A DNA stretch of 64,000 bases, from the NCBI GenBank assembly GCA_033439795.1, contig JAUTDP010000011.1, forward strand, positions 558,001 through 622,000, given 5' to 3'. The stretch's first letter is position 1, and every line of letters starts with the position of its first letter. A program made the position numbers and the translations under genes. Under the pieces are notes generated by a model. The model saw only the letters and a list, made by a program, of their open reading frames with translations. It was not told the origin of the DNA and did not search any database. Positions 47,801 through 58,790 of this stretch are shown here, piece after piece. The stretch comes from Sordaria brevicollis (lineage: Eukaryota > Ascomycota > Sordariomycetes > Sordariales > Sordariaceae).

Positions 47801-49820
47801 TCACAGTCCCCTTGAGGGAGGAGGAATAGGAATGGGGAAAGGAAGATGACCAGCTCCCAGAAGACCCGTGAGCTCGAATAATATGGGGATGGTGTCAACC
47901 GCTAGGTAACCGATGCCTATTGTAACTGTTAGTAAAAGGTTCGAAAAGGCGGGGTCAAGCTTTGTGACACCAGCAAACGGGTAGAAAAGGGGGTGACATA
48001 CCAGCATAAACAACCAACTTCGTAACCACCTCAACATCATACCTCACTCTCGGCCTCGTCAGCTTCGAGAAGATTTCCTTCTCGCCCAGCTCATCCTTTT
48101 GCCCCAGATACAGTTCCGGCTCCTCCACCGCCGAGTTGGGACTCAAATGTCCCCCCTCAACAACAACTTGCCCTTGACCCATCTGCCTCTCATACTTTTC
48201 CACACCCGACGCCTGGGCATGCGCCTCCTCACCCTCACCAGTCTCCGCATTCACCACCTGCCTAAGTCCAGACCCCTTCTCACTACTCAAACTCTCCCTC
48301 CTCTTCCTCTCCCTATACGCCAACGTCTCATACGCATCCGCCGCACTTTGCGGACCAATGCTGACAGCACGACCGCGCCCAGGGCCACGAATACTCCTCA
48401 CCATCCTCGGGATATCGCTCACTTTAGGCAACACCTCATCATCTCTCAGATTAAGCGGTACGTCTTTATACTCGGTCGCAGGCATGAAGAATCTTCTTGG
48501 CAGAGACAAGCCGTGGGTTTCGATAACGCGGAAGATATGCGGCAGGACTTTGAGGAGGGTAGGTTTCATCACTTCGCGCCACGCGAAAATGATGAGGACT
48601 CCGAGGATGAGGCGGATAATGATGACTGGCCACCCCAAAGCGGACAGGTCGAAAAGGGCGTTGGGCCCGTTGTAAATGTGGTCCCATCGCGAACGAGCAA
48701 AGTGCCATGTTCCTAATTCCAAACCGACGATGACTCCCGCAAAAGAAACGGAGTCGTCGAAGCAAGGGCAGTCGTCTGCTGGTTCGGGGTGGATGCGCAC
48801 TAGAATCAGGATCGCTAGCGCGAAGAGGATGGGCGCGAGGTAGTCGCTGGCATAAAGCCAGATTTGGAATGGAGGACCGTAGTAGAATTCGATGTAAGAG
48901 ATGGCGGCGCCCATGATGGATCCGATGATGACGTCTAGAAAGCCGTGCATGCCGCAGTATAGTCTCCCAAAAACGATCGAGAAGGCGTAGAAGTAGGCGA
49001 GAAGCTCGAGGGCTAGGGTGGTGGAGGGCGAATAGGTGTTTTTGTCGCTGTGGAGGACGAGGATCGAGTAGACGGTTACGGACACGGCGTTGGCGGAGTG
49101 TGTAGAGGGAAAACCGTATTCGAGCGCGGCGGAACCGGACATGGTGATGCGATGGAGGGGAGGAGAGAGCGGGCGTGGGAGGGAGAGCATGTCCTTGACG
49201 AAACCGGTCCAGAAGACGCCGGCGGCTAGGATGTGGACGAGGCTATGCGCTTGTTAGCTTTTGTCTAGGTTGTTTCGTGCGGCATGAAGGTAGGAAAACG
49301 CACCCCTTGCCGAAGCTGGAGAAGCTGCACCAGAAGAGAACTGGCAGCCCGATCATGAAGAAGGTATGTGTTCCAAGGTTGGCCGTGATGGCAAAGTATC
49401 TATCCAACGCTGGTGTTCGCATCTTTTCCTGGAGCATGGCGAGGTATGGAGTCTCCCAACGGATGAGGGGGAGTAGTCGCTGTCGTAGCTTGTATCGCCA
49501 TGGTGGGAGGGTTCTCTGGTCTGGTTGTCATGGTCAGTCTGGGTTCGAGGATGTGATCGCGATCAAAGGTGTAGCTCGAGAGGAGTGTAAGACATGGCGG
49601 GGTTGGAGGGGCACGATTGTTGCTCAAGACCATAGGAAGCAATCACGTAACCCAATGCCTTTTCGAGAAACACAAAGCCAGTTTGTAACGTACAATGATC
49701 TAAGCTCTTCAACCCCGCGTCTACGACGCCATTCTGGACGGGTTTCCCGTTGACGGTACGGGGCGGTGCATTGTCGGGGAGCTCTACGCCCGAGCTAGAG
49801 CCATGGTTGTGTGCGCCCAT
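47801..49820 (-). CDS. lcb3: long-chain-base-1-phosphate phosphatase (LCB3/YSR2 type, PAP2 family)
   Basis: Minus strand, four exons: 49820-49694, 49520-49304, 49242-48002 and 47916-47801. All joins keep frame with standard donors (GTACGT, GTGCGT, GTATGT), giving 566 residues. The three PAP2 phosphatase motifs are complete: K131-x6-R138-P139; G-F-P-S-T-H163-S; and G-R208-x5-H214-x3-D218. These residues form the phosphate-binding and catalytic site with a histidine nucleophile. Several hydrophobic helices surround them and two more lie near the C-terminus (GIGYLAVDTIPILFEL is encoded by the last exon). The family dephosphorylates dihydrosphingosine and phytosphingosine 1-phosphate in the ER, feeding long-chain bases to ceramide synthesis. 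It is divergently transcribed from alg2, 686 bp apart. The gene name is by similarity to yeast LCB3. Confidence 0.9.
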
Positions 49821-50506
49821 GGCTGGGTTTGGAACTGGGTGTTCTTATCGCGTGTGTGTCGAACTCGTAGTCATCGGCGTCGGGACAGAAACTTTGGTGT
49901 TTTGGTTGTTTGGGTTGGTGAACCGAGGCAAGTGGGTGTGTGGTGTCAGCGATAGGGACAGGAACAGGATCAAAATGGCGTAGGTGTCCCTGGTCGAGTC
50001 GTTTCCCTCAACACATTGGATCAAAGTCTCGATCAGCCGCAAAATATCTCGATCTGAAGATTTTAAAACGGCTTGGCGAACCCTATCAGCAAGTTTAGAA
50101 AAACGAATCCGAACATGGAAAAGTCAAAAGTCAACAAATGGTGCGCCGGCGCACCGTCACGTTCTTCTTTCTTCAGAGACGCGGTTTTGGACCCTTGCAA
50201 TTGATGGACCTCGACCTCGTCGGCGTCGTCAAATGGGGATTGGTTCCTGCATCTTTTTGCCCTGCGACATCATTAAATTATTACCTAATTGCGGGTAGCA
50301 CCAAGTCCACTGTCCCCTGAAGCTCTCCTCTTATGTAAGCTGGTCATCCCTAACACTCAAACACCTTTACAGCATGTGACTCTGTTAGTGCAATCGCTGC
50401 CTGCCGGGACAAGCTCCCTATCACTATCAATGACATCGCATCTCCCAAGGAGACACGTCCATTTGCAGAACACCGTCACGACACTTTGCGACATTCACAT
50501 GTCAAC
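49821..50506. promoter_or_regulatory. shared divergent promoter region of lcb3-like and alg2 genes
   Basis: 686 bp between two start codons on opposite strands. No ORF with a domain. It must hold both promoters; no clear TATA box is visible for either gene, consistent with housekeeping expression. Confidence 0.6.
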
Positions 50507-51978
50507 ATGGCGGGTGTCGACGAGAAAGAAAAGAAAAAGACAATAGTCTTTCTGCATCCCGACTTGGGAATTGGCGGCGCAGAAAGATTGGTCGTCGATG
50601 CTGCCGTAGGACTCCAAAACCGTGGCCATAAGGTGGTCATCTTCACCAGCCATTGCGATCCACGACACTGCTTTGATGAAGCTCGCGATGGTACTTTTTT
50701 TTCGCTTCCAAGTCCCTTCAATTTTTTACGCGCAAAGCTAATAGAACATCATAAACAGGAACCCTCGACGTCCGCGTCCGCGGCAACTCCATAATACCCC
50801 CTTCTCTCCTCGGCCGCTTCTCGATTCTCTGCGCCATCCTTCGCCAAATCCACCTAATCCTCCAAATCACCCTCCTCTCTTCCGAACTGCGCAACCTAAA
50901 CCCATCCGCATTCTTCGTCGACCAACTCAGCGCCGGTCTTCCACTCCTCAAACTCCTCGTCCCGACCGCTCCAATCTTTTTCTACTGCCACTTCCCCGAC
51001 CTCCTCCTCGTCCAAGGTCGCCAAAAATGGTACAAACGTCTCTACCGTCTACCCTTTGACACTTGGGAAGAATGGTCCATGGGCTTTGCCGACTCCATCG
51101 CCGTCAACTCGTCATTCACAAAGGGTATCGTCTCCAAGACATGGCCCAGTTTAGCCAGCAAGCGTAGTTTGGAAGTTGTATACCCTTGCATCGACACCAA
51201 CCCCTCTTCTTCTGGTCCCGACGCCGACGACAGCGTGTTGCCATGGACCCCCAACGGCATTATTTTGTCAATCAACCGCTTCGAACGCAAAAAAGACATT
51301 TCGCTCGCAATCAAAGCATTTGCCTCGCTTTCTCCTGCCCAGAGAGGCAAGTCCAAACTGATCATCGCCGGTGGTTACGATAACCGCGTGCACGAAAATG
51401 TTTCGTATCACACCGAACTCGTCAACTTGGCGGAGGGCGCGCCTTACAATCTCAAAACCGCCACTGCGAAAACTGTGGTCTCAGCGCTGAACACCTCACC
51501 GGACGTCGAGGTGTTATTCCTCCTGTCCGTCCCAAACACCCTCAAGGAGATCCTCCTCCGCTCTGCGAAACTGCTAGTCTACACACCAAGTAACGAACAC
51601 TTCGGTATCGTCCCCCTCGAGGCTATGCTCCGCGGTGTTCCTGTCCTGGCGGCGAATAATGGTGGACCGGTGGAGACCGTTGTCGAAAATGAGACGGGGT
51701 GGTTAAGAGACCCCAAGGACACAGAAGAGTGGGCGAGGGTTATGGATAAAGTGCTGAATAAGATGGGAGAGGAAGAGCTGGAAAGGATTGGAAAGAAAGG
51801 GGTGGAGAGGGTCAAGGGGAAGTTTGCGGTTAGTCAGATGGCGGAGAGGTTGGAGGAGATTATTGAGAGGATGCCTAAAGGACAGGAAGGGCAAGGCGGG
51901 TTGGTTTTTGCGGTCATTGGGGCGGCAGTTGCGGCGTTGATGGCGGTGGTGGGTGCGGTGTTTTGGAAGCTTTTTTGA
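50507..51978 (+). CDS. alg2: ALG2 alpha-1,3/1,6-mannosyltransferase
   Basis: Two exons, 50507-50690 and 50759-51978; the intron of 68 nt (GTACTT donor, AAGCTAATAG branch region, AACAG acceptor) joins in frame, giving 467 residues. GT-B fold glycosyltransferase of family GT4. The N-terminal [17 protein letters not shown] (17-33) binds the acceptor side, and the C-terminal half has the family signatures [24 protein letters not shown] and the E-x7-E box [23 protein letters not shown]2 adds the second and third mannoses (alpha-1,3 then alpha-1,6) to the dolichol-linked oligosaccharide on the cytosolic face of the ER. Hydrophobic segments near residues 70-100 and at the extreme C-terminus ([20 protein letters not shown]) would anchor it. 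Start chosen at [11 protein letters not shown]; the bases before it are not well conserved-looking. Length is normal for the family. Confidence 0.95.
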
Positions 51979-52797
51979 GTGGGTTGTGATTTGAAAAAGA
52001 TAGTCGATGACATCTGTTGTATAGATAGATACCACTCGGTTGAAGCCTAAGAAACGGCTCCTCAGAAGAAGAATATTGATATTGTTATCTCATGTCAAGC
52101 GACAGCCTTCCCGTTGGGAATCTTCAGTCCATCTATCATCGGTTGCGTCCGGGCCCAGTATCCCATATTCGAGCTCCAATCCACTATATCGATTGTATCT
52201 CGCTGGTACAAGATGATATATGGTGTCAGTGCCACGTCTTCTTCTTACACCGGACGAATGGGTCTTTTCACAACTCTTGTTGTATAGTCTCGGGGCATTC
52301 ATCTTGAGACTTACTCATTCAACCCTGGGAACTCGTGCAATATCTCTATTCTAGGATTCAAGGTTGGAGCCTCGAAACCTTCAAAACTAATCACCCGAGA
52401 ATATACGGTAGTTATTCCCATAAACTAAAGTTCATACAGCAAAACATATCACAAGTGTTTGAAGTCAACAGACCCTAACCCTCATTTTCTGTATGAGCGC
52501 ACGTGAAACAAATTAACCGACACCGCAAAGGCAAGTGCCGGCCCTTGTAAGAGCGGCACCTTGGCACACCTCACCACCCAAACACCAACAAACAAAACCC
52601 GCTCATACCGTGTCGCGAAACCGTCTGTCTCATCTATTTCGTCCAAACAGCCCATCCGCCCTCATCCTTCGCATGAGGGCATCACCACTTTCATCCATCA
52701 CCACCACCACTACCATCATCATCAACCACCCCTCTCACGCACGAGTCACCCTTAACCCCCTTCATCCATCAAAGTAGGTGCCAAAGGCATCAAGAAA
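51979..52797. other. intergenic, alg2 3' region and leader of the HTH gene
   Basis: 819 bp. The last 230 bp are CA/CCA-rich on the plus strand, typical of a 5' leader. No other gene seen. Confidence 0.55.
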
Positions 52798-54882
52798 ATG
52801 GCACCCCACGTAACCCCCACAACCAAACTCCAAATAATCGGCGCCTTCAAACTCCTCCGCTTCCTCAAATCCCGCCCCCCCTCCTCATCAGGCACCTCCT
52901 TGTGCTCCAACAACGACATCTTCCGCCTCTTCTCCGTCTCCCGCACCACCGGTTACAGGGTCCTATCCGAAATCTCCGCCTCTTCCTTTTCCGACCTCAC
53001 CCTCACCGAGCGTCTAGCCTTAGACGCCGAAGCAGCGCAAGCCCTAGAAGATGAAGAAAACGCCCGCATTGCTTCCCTGCTTTCATCGGCAGAGGCCAAA
53101 GAGGAGACGAGGGGACGGAAGAGGAAGCTGACGGAGCGGGATGTGGAGGTTATTGAGGCTTGGTTGGATAGGAACGGCGGGAGGGGGGATGTGAAGTGGA
53201 AGGATGTGCCGGAGGCGGCGGGGTTGGGGGTTATTGAGGGGAAGAATGGGGTTGGGGTGTTGAGTGGGGTGACGGTCAAGAGGGCGTTGCAGGGGTGGAG
53301 GGAGAGGAATAGGGAGGTGGATGTGGAGGATTGGACGAGGGCGAGGGGGAAGGGGGGACTGAGGGGGAGTGAGAAGGCTAGGGAGCGGTGGGGGAGGCCG
53401 AAGGGGGGTGAGGCACAGGGGGCGGAAGGGGGAGGAGGAGGTGGAGGGGGCACTGGGGGAGGGTCGGGGAATGGGGGTGGGAGTGGGACGGCAAATGGGC
53501 AGAGAGAGGCAGAAGGACAACGGGAGGAGGAGGAGGAGGGGAGTGAGAGTGAGAGTGATGACGATGTTGTCGAGACTGGGCCTGGGACGGCACAGTCTGG
53601 GGCGGCAACGGCGAGTGGAAGTGCTCCAGCGCCGGGGACGGCAACAACACCAGGCACATCATCAACACCGGGATACGCTGGCGTCACCCCAGACCAGACT
53701 GAGACCCAGGAACACCAAAACAAGAAACGACGAAGTGCCTCCGGCCCAACAGGCCCCGACCCCAGAAACCTATGGAACAACCGCTGGGAAATTGAACAAG
53801 CAGCGATAGCTAGACGGGAGGCTGAGGCCAAGGCAGCAGCTAGGGCTCAGCTCAAGATAAATGCTGCCGCTGCTGCCAAGGAACGATATCGGTTAAATCG
53901 TCAGAGGAAGAGGCAACAGCAGAAGTTGGAGAAGCAGCAGCAGCAGGAAAGGGAACGTTTGGAACGGGAGCAAGCGCAGCAGCAGCAGAATCAGCAACAG
54001 ACTCAGCAACAGACTCAGCAAGGACAGACACAGCAACAGAACCAGTCGCAGCCAAGTTATACGGGAGGACAGCAGAGTTATGCACCAGGGCAGCAACCAC
54101 AAAGCCAACCTCAGCTGCCACATCCTCAGCCTCACCATCAGAATCAGTATCAACAGCAACATCAGCAACGTCCACAACAAGCCCAAAGACCATTTACATC
54201 AATGAGCTTCATCCCCTTACCGACCTACGCCCAACCGTCCGCACCCGGTAGCTCAAGCGGCAGCGGTCCATCAAGTGCCCACCAAAGTTTCAACAACCCT
54301 TCTTCTTCCACCTCAAACTGGAACAGCGGAAACCCCAGCAGCGGTGGAGCGGGAGGAGAAGCAGAAGATATAATGATGCTCGGCCGACTTTCCGGGGTGA
54401 TTAGGTAGGACCAGCACCAGGACCAGAACGGTAATAGAGGGGACGTTGAAGAATTATCGGATCATAGAAACATGAGGACTTGGGAAGAGCAGGGTCACAC
54501 TCAACATCGGGCCGAGGAAGGTCGAGGTCAAATTCTTGTTCAGCCCATTTTTAGTCGTGACGAGGGGGTTCAAGATCAGAGTCATCAAACCTGGACTAGA
54601 CCTCAGGAGGGTTTCTACCATACTCAAACCCGGCGGGGTCGGAGGACTCAACTTACTACTACTACTGCTACTGCTGCTACTACTTCTCGGGGTTTGGAGG
54701 ACCAGATTCAGACCCAGACCCAGACTCAAATTGAACATGAACAAATCCGGGCGAGGGTCAGGGCATTGGGTGATGCTTGGCTTGAGGCTCGCGAGGCTCG
54801 GGTTCGGGCTCAGAGTCAAGCTCAGAGTCAGCCTCAGGCTCAGCCTCAGCAACAGGATCAGGATCAGGATTTGGATCAATGA
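52798..54882 (+). CDS. transposase-type helix-turn-helix protein with Gly/Gln-rich tail
   Basis: ATG at 52798. Residues about 10-58 (KLQIIGAFKLLRFL, then IFRLFSVSRTTGYRVLSEIS) and 105-170 (RGRKRKLTERDVEVIEAWLD, then SGVTVKRALQGWRERN) form the two-part helix-turn-helix seen at the N-terminus of fungal Tc1/mariner-like transposases. No DDE catalytic domain follows. Instead there are a Gly-rich stretch (about 208-240), an acidic Ser/Glu/Asp stretch, a basic helical segment (KERYRLNRQRKRQQQKLEK) and a long Gln-rich tail. The first frame closes with TAG at 54406-54408, but the same frame continues at once with matching Gln/Arg/Glu-rich sequence to 54882. Removing a 63-nt GTAGGA...ATAG intron (54405-54467) fuses them in frame; otherwise the TAG is a nonsense change or the true end (536 residues). 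The role is probably nuclear DNA binding, possibly a domesticated transposase domain. Confidence 0.7.
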
Positions 54883-55983
54883 GAAGACGAAGGCCCAGGA
54901 CTACGCCTAGAAAGGTTATGAACAGCGGGGCAATGTGCACAAAAAGCAACAAGCAGCAACGAAGGTATATATATATCCTTTTGGTTTTTTGAATCGGGCT
55001 ATGGAACATGCCTGGTGGATGCGCATAAACTTGGTTCAGTTGGCCAGGTATGTCAGCGGAGCTGGTAGTACGTATTATTTTTGTTCAGGAAAAACCCAAG
55101 AAGACTGGGAGAGCGCAAACAAGATATATCAACTAGGACACGACTCCAACAGATCAGGGGCCAGCCTGCTATATGGGTTACTACGATAGCGTTTTTTTTA
55201 GTTGTTTATGAAGATGATAAGAGTAGTAGCGGTACGGATAAAATATATACCTTTTACTTGGCAATCTTAGCTAGAAAGACAGACACTCCAGAAAATGAAA
55301 CCCAAAGGGGGAAGCTAGTGGGTTACTAAGCCAACTCTTAGATCCTAGTTCATCGGTTTCACCCTCCTCCTGTGAGGTATACCAAAATATCAATCAGCAT
55401 TCATCACCGCGGCAAGAGTGAAAGACCACTACTACCTATGAAGTCCAAACCTAACGGTGTTTCACTGTCTACTTCGCATTAATTCTACACCAACATCATC
55501 CAGTCGTAAAATCAGAGTGCTTAAAATTTTGAGAATGGAATCAACCCGACGAAGCTATAGATGGAAGAGAGACAAGAAGAGAAGGGGGATGACCTTGCAT
55601 GCCCCTTCTCAGTTTACAATACCCTCCCTCCCTCCCTCCCTAAGGTACATAGTAAAGCAAGGAAGCGAGTATGGCTGGCGCAGTCGATCCGATCTGGTCC
55701 AGTTTTCTCGTAAAAGGCACTACCATAAGCAAGTGTGAACCCCCGTCGTCGTCAGTTTCTGAATGATGACAATTCATGTAAGGGACGATGGTCACGGGAT
55801 ACTTAACTTTGATCTTGGGAAAACCACAGTCGTATCAGCTTATATAAGTTTCTTTTTCCCCGTTCGTTCATGTGGTGAGACTAGGCTAGGCCAGGTACCA
55901 ACAAAGCAAACAGGCAAGAAGAACAAACACATCCGGTCAAGAGGTATGTATGTAGACGATACTAGGACGGGGGAAAAGACGAG

Positions 55984-56016
55984 CTTAACCTAACCTAAAC
56001 CTGACCTAACCTAACG
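55984..56016. repeat. degenerate CCTAA tandem tract
   Basis: Four to five copies of CCTAA-like units (CTTAACCTAACCTAAACC, then TGACCTAACCTAACG). Similar in flavour to the fungal telomere repeat CCCTAA, but the unit is 5 nt, so it is not a true telomeric array. Confidence 0.5.
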
Positions 56017-56035
56017 TAGCCCTTACCCGTGACTG

Positions 56036-56065
<30 letters not shown>
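56036..56065. repeat. poly(A) run of 30
   Basis: Thirty consecutive A residues on the plus strand, 35 nt before the CT microsatellite. Confidence 0.9.
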
Positions 56066-56067
<2 letters not shown>

Positions 56068-56097
56068 TTTCTCTTTCCATTTTAGCATCGGCAGCCC

Positions 56098-56100
<3 letters not shown>

Positions 56101-56150
<50 letters not shown>
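56101..56150. repeat. (CT)25 microsatellite
   Basis: Fifty uninterrupted bases of CT followed by GTGTATATATA. Likely polymorphic in length. Confidence 0.95.
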
Positions 56151-56159
<9 letters not shown>

Positions 56160-56161
<2 letters not shown>

Positions 56162-56420
56162 CGTAACTGAGCCCTTTCTTTAAAAGTTAATCCTTAATTT
56201 ACTTCTCCAATCCTCTTTAACACATTATTATAATAATTCGTATTTAAAAGTAAATATCTAAAGTCTTCCTTTCCGGTAATCTAGCCTAGAATATCACACC
56301 ATAGGACGGTAACTACGAATTCAAAACTTTTCTTTTTATAGCTTTAAAAGGGGAAGTTGGGTTGGCTACTAGTTTTTTTTAGGGCTATTAATATTATAAT
56401 AATTCTCTCCTTCTCTTGTT
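56160..56420. repeat. small AT-rich, RIP-like patch
   Basis: A short patch of TAAA/TTAA-rich sequence with the texture of the relic at 1-2280, flanked by normal DNA. It may be a fragment of an old repeat damaged by RIP. No coding motif is recognisable. Confidence 0.4.
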
Positions 56421-56704
56421 TTTTTCCTAGGTAGTTCTAGGTTGTACCAATTAACTCGTGGTCTGGGTCGTGAGGATACTAAATCTGAATCTCATGTTCG
56501 TGTTGACTTGACAGTGGTACCCGCACCGGGGCTTCGTAAAAAGGTAACATATTCGTATTATTGTTTTCCGCACAACTGCGCTGGCGGCCAGTCTACGGCT
56601 GTTGTTGTTCATTATATATCTAGCAAGCGGAAAATGCTTGTTTGCGCTGGCAGGAAATTCCTCAAATCATAACCATCTCCTTGTTTTCCTTCCATTCCTC
56701 AATC

Positions 56705-56730
56705 CATCCGTCCGTCCGTCCGTCCGTCCA
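56705..56730. repeat. CCGT tetranucleotide repeat in 3' region of srp19
   Basis: About five copies of CCGT, lying 48-73 nt beyond the stop codon of the minus-strand SRP19 gene, therefore probably within its 3' UTR. Confidence 0.8.
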
Positions 56731-56777
56731 CTTCGCACCCACAACCTCCTCCACTCAACCTCTTCAACCCTATCAAC

Positions 56778-57863
56778 TTATTTCTTCCCCTTCCCCTTCT
56801 TCTTTCCTGTCTCACTCCCACTACCAGCTCCAGGACTCGTCGCACCACCACCTCCCATACCTCCCATCCCGCCCAACATATTCGCCAACCCGCCCAACCC
56901 TCCCATACCACCCATCCCCTGCAACAAACTCGCCATATCCGGCATCCCACCTCCTGCCCCTCCTGCCCCAGGCATACCACCGGGCATTCCTCCAGGCCCC
57001 ATCTCCTTCATCATATCCTTCAAGAAATTCTCACTAACCCCGCCCCCCGTCATCGCCGGGGAGTAATACGGCAACAACTCACCAACCTTCCACCCCCTCG
57101 GCACCGCCGGCCTAGGCCACTTTTTGCCCTCCTCCATCATCTCCCTCGGCGGCGGGCCCGCTCCCCTAACCACAACCCTCAACGCCGGACTATCATCCGT
57201 GACGGGGTGTTTCTTCAAGTGCTGCGCCACGAGGATATACAAATGGTGTTTATTCTTCACTTTTCCATTCTCCCCATGCAAGTTGATGAATTCCTTCAGG
57301 TTGACCTTAACCCGTCCCGGGTTCGCCCAATCCTTTGGGTGGAGCTTGCCCGCCTCGAGGACGACGGATAGGCGAAGTTGCGCGCAGGCGTTGACGATTT
57401 CCGTGGCAAGCGGGTTGGGAACGGCGAGGGCTTTGGAAACGCGGCGGCCTTGGGCGCGGGAGCGGGTCGCGTCGAAGTAGACGGGGTAGAGGCATTGGAA
57501 GGATTTGTAGGCGGAGTCGTCGGTTGTGGTGGCCATTTCGGGGTAGCCGGGGGGTTGCTGGTAGGCTTGCTGTCGCTGGGTATATTGCGGTGGGGGTTGC
57601 TGGCGCTGTTGCTGTTGAGCGGCGGCGGCTTGGGCGGCTTGGGCGGCTTGGAATTGTTGGTGTTGCTTCTCGGCTTGGGCGCGGTGGGCGGCGGAGAGGG
57701 GAGTAAACGAAGGGCCGGGCATCACTTTGGAGGCGTAGGCGGGAGGAGCATCACGCTGGATCATGATGTCGGATTCGGCAAAGTCGTCGATGTCGCCCTC
57801 GGAGGGGTCGGACATTTCGAGGTCGCTGTCCTCGACTTCTTCTACCCGCGGGTGGGAAGGCAT
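56778..57863 (-). CDS. sec65: signal recognition particle subunit SRP19/Sec65
   Basis: Minus strand, intronless, 361 residues from the ATG at 57863. The start MPSHPRVEEVEDSDLE is chosen because fungal SRP19 proteins begin with a very similar acidic block; the frame is open further upstream but the extra sequence looks non-coding. A Gln-rich linker (about 65-105) precedes the SRP19 core at 111-210: SFQCLYPVYFDATRSRAQGRRVSKALAV, then NPLATEIVNACAQL and the lysine-rich KLHPKDWANPGRVKV. The core binds SRP RNA helices 6 and 8 so that SRP54 can load. SRP targets ribosomes translating secretory proteins to the ER. A Gly-Met-rich C-terminal region (about 278-340) and a terminal KKKGKGKK tail are unusual additions compared with the small mammalian protein. 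Nuclear/nucleolar assembly and cytosolic action are expected. Confidence 0.93.
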   Translation of the reverse strand: MPSHPRVEEVEDSDLEMSDPSEGDIDDFAESDIMIQRDAPPAYASKVMPGPSFTPLSAAHRAQAEKQHQQFQAAQAAQAAAAQQQQRQQPPPQYTQRQQAYQQPPGYPEMATTTDDSAYKSFQCLYPVYFDATRSRAQGRRVSKALAVPNPLATEIVNACAQLRLSVVLEAGKLHPKDWANPGRVKVNLKEFINLHGENGKVKNKHHLYILVAQHLKKHPVTDDSPALRVVVRGAGPPPREMMEEGKKWPRPAVPRGWKVGELLPYYSPAMTGGGVSENFLKDMMKEMGPGGMPGGMPGAGGAGGGMPDMASLLQGMGGMGGLGGLANMLGGMGGMGGGGATSPGAGSGSETGKKKGKGKK

Positions 57864-58790
57864 GATGGGCGGTTGTGTGTAGCTGGACACTAGCTTGTCG
57901 TTGTTCGTTCGGTAGGTTTTTGTGGTAATGTCGACCTCGAATGTCGCAGATAAAGCTGAGGCGACTAGGTCTGTGATGGTGTTGTGGCAAGGGGAAAGTT
58001 GGCAAAGGTCGCGGTGGTCGAACAGATGAACCAACAGCAGCTTCCCCGTGAGTTGTTGGAGAAATGTGGGGTGGCCGTCCAAGCTGTCGATGTGGTTTCA
58101 ATTGAGGAGTGGGGCAAGCCGGCCGGGGAAATAAAGTGGGGTCTGTGCACACGGGCCCGGGCCGGCAACCATCGGGTCCCCCTATTCCAACATCACTTTA
58201 CTTCGGAGGAGGTAAACAGTTGACAGTCATCAAATCCACCAAGTCTAGGACACTACTGTCCAGGAGTATGACGAAAGAAAAAGATAAAAAACACGATTTC
58301 AATTTGTTCAATCTGCCCTATAGTTTTTCCCCTAACCTCCTTTCCCAACACACACATCCTCAATGACATCCTTACCATTGAACGAGAGATGCTCCTATAC
58401 CTTTGTCCACCTCTTGATGTTCATCTCGTAAATTCCTCCATCTTTGGCTGTTCCATCCCCTTGAGTAACTAATCTTCTTGGCTTGTTTTTCGGTCAGTTT
58501 TCTTTTCAGTTAAATATTTTATCACCATGGTTCCTTGTACATCCTCTTCAACAACAAATGACTCCAACAATTCCTTTCCACAGCCCTAACTCCAACTCCA
58601 GATTTCGAAAAACTTTCAATGATCGTTTGCAAGAGGCCTGGACAGCAGGCAGTCCCCATGATATCGTGAGACATCCTCTTCGGAGGCATCATCAGTGGAC
58701 AGACCCTCAGGCTGGCATATCCTCGTTTCATCCTCTTCGACTTGATGGCTATTTGCCCTCTGTAGACTGCGTGAAGATCCGCATCATTGC
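57864..58790. other. intergenic: srp19 upstream, CCCH gene downstream
   Basis: The two flanking minus-strand genes are 927 bp apart. The first 350 bp are probably srp19 promoter and leader. No additional gene is supported. Confidence 0.55.

Larger units (their letters stand above)
54883..56777. other. repeat-rich intergenic region
   Basis: No gene supported. It holds CCTCC runs at 55624-55641, a CCTAA-rich tract at 55984-56016, poly(A), a CT microsatellite, an AT-rich patch and CCGT repeats, listed separately where distinct. Confidence 0.6.

Noticed and set aside
55984..56016. interstitial telomere array
   Set aside because: The unit is CCTAA, not CCCTAA, and only a few imperfect copies are present.
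57864..58082. N-terminal extension of SRP19 from 58082
   Set aside because: The residues look like translated UTR, and the start at 57863 matches the known fungal SRP19 N-terminus.
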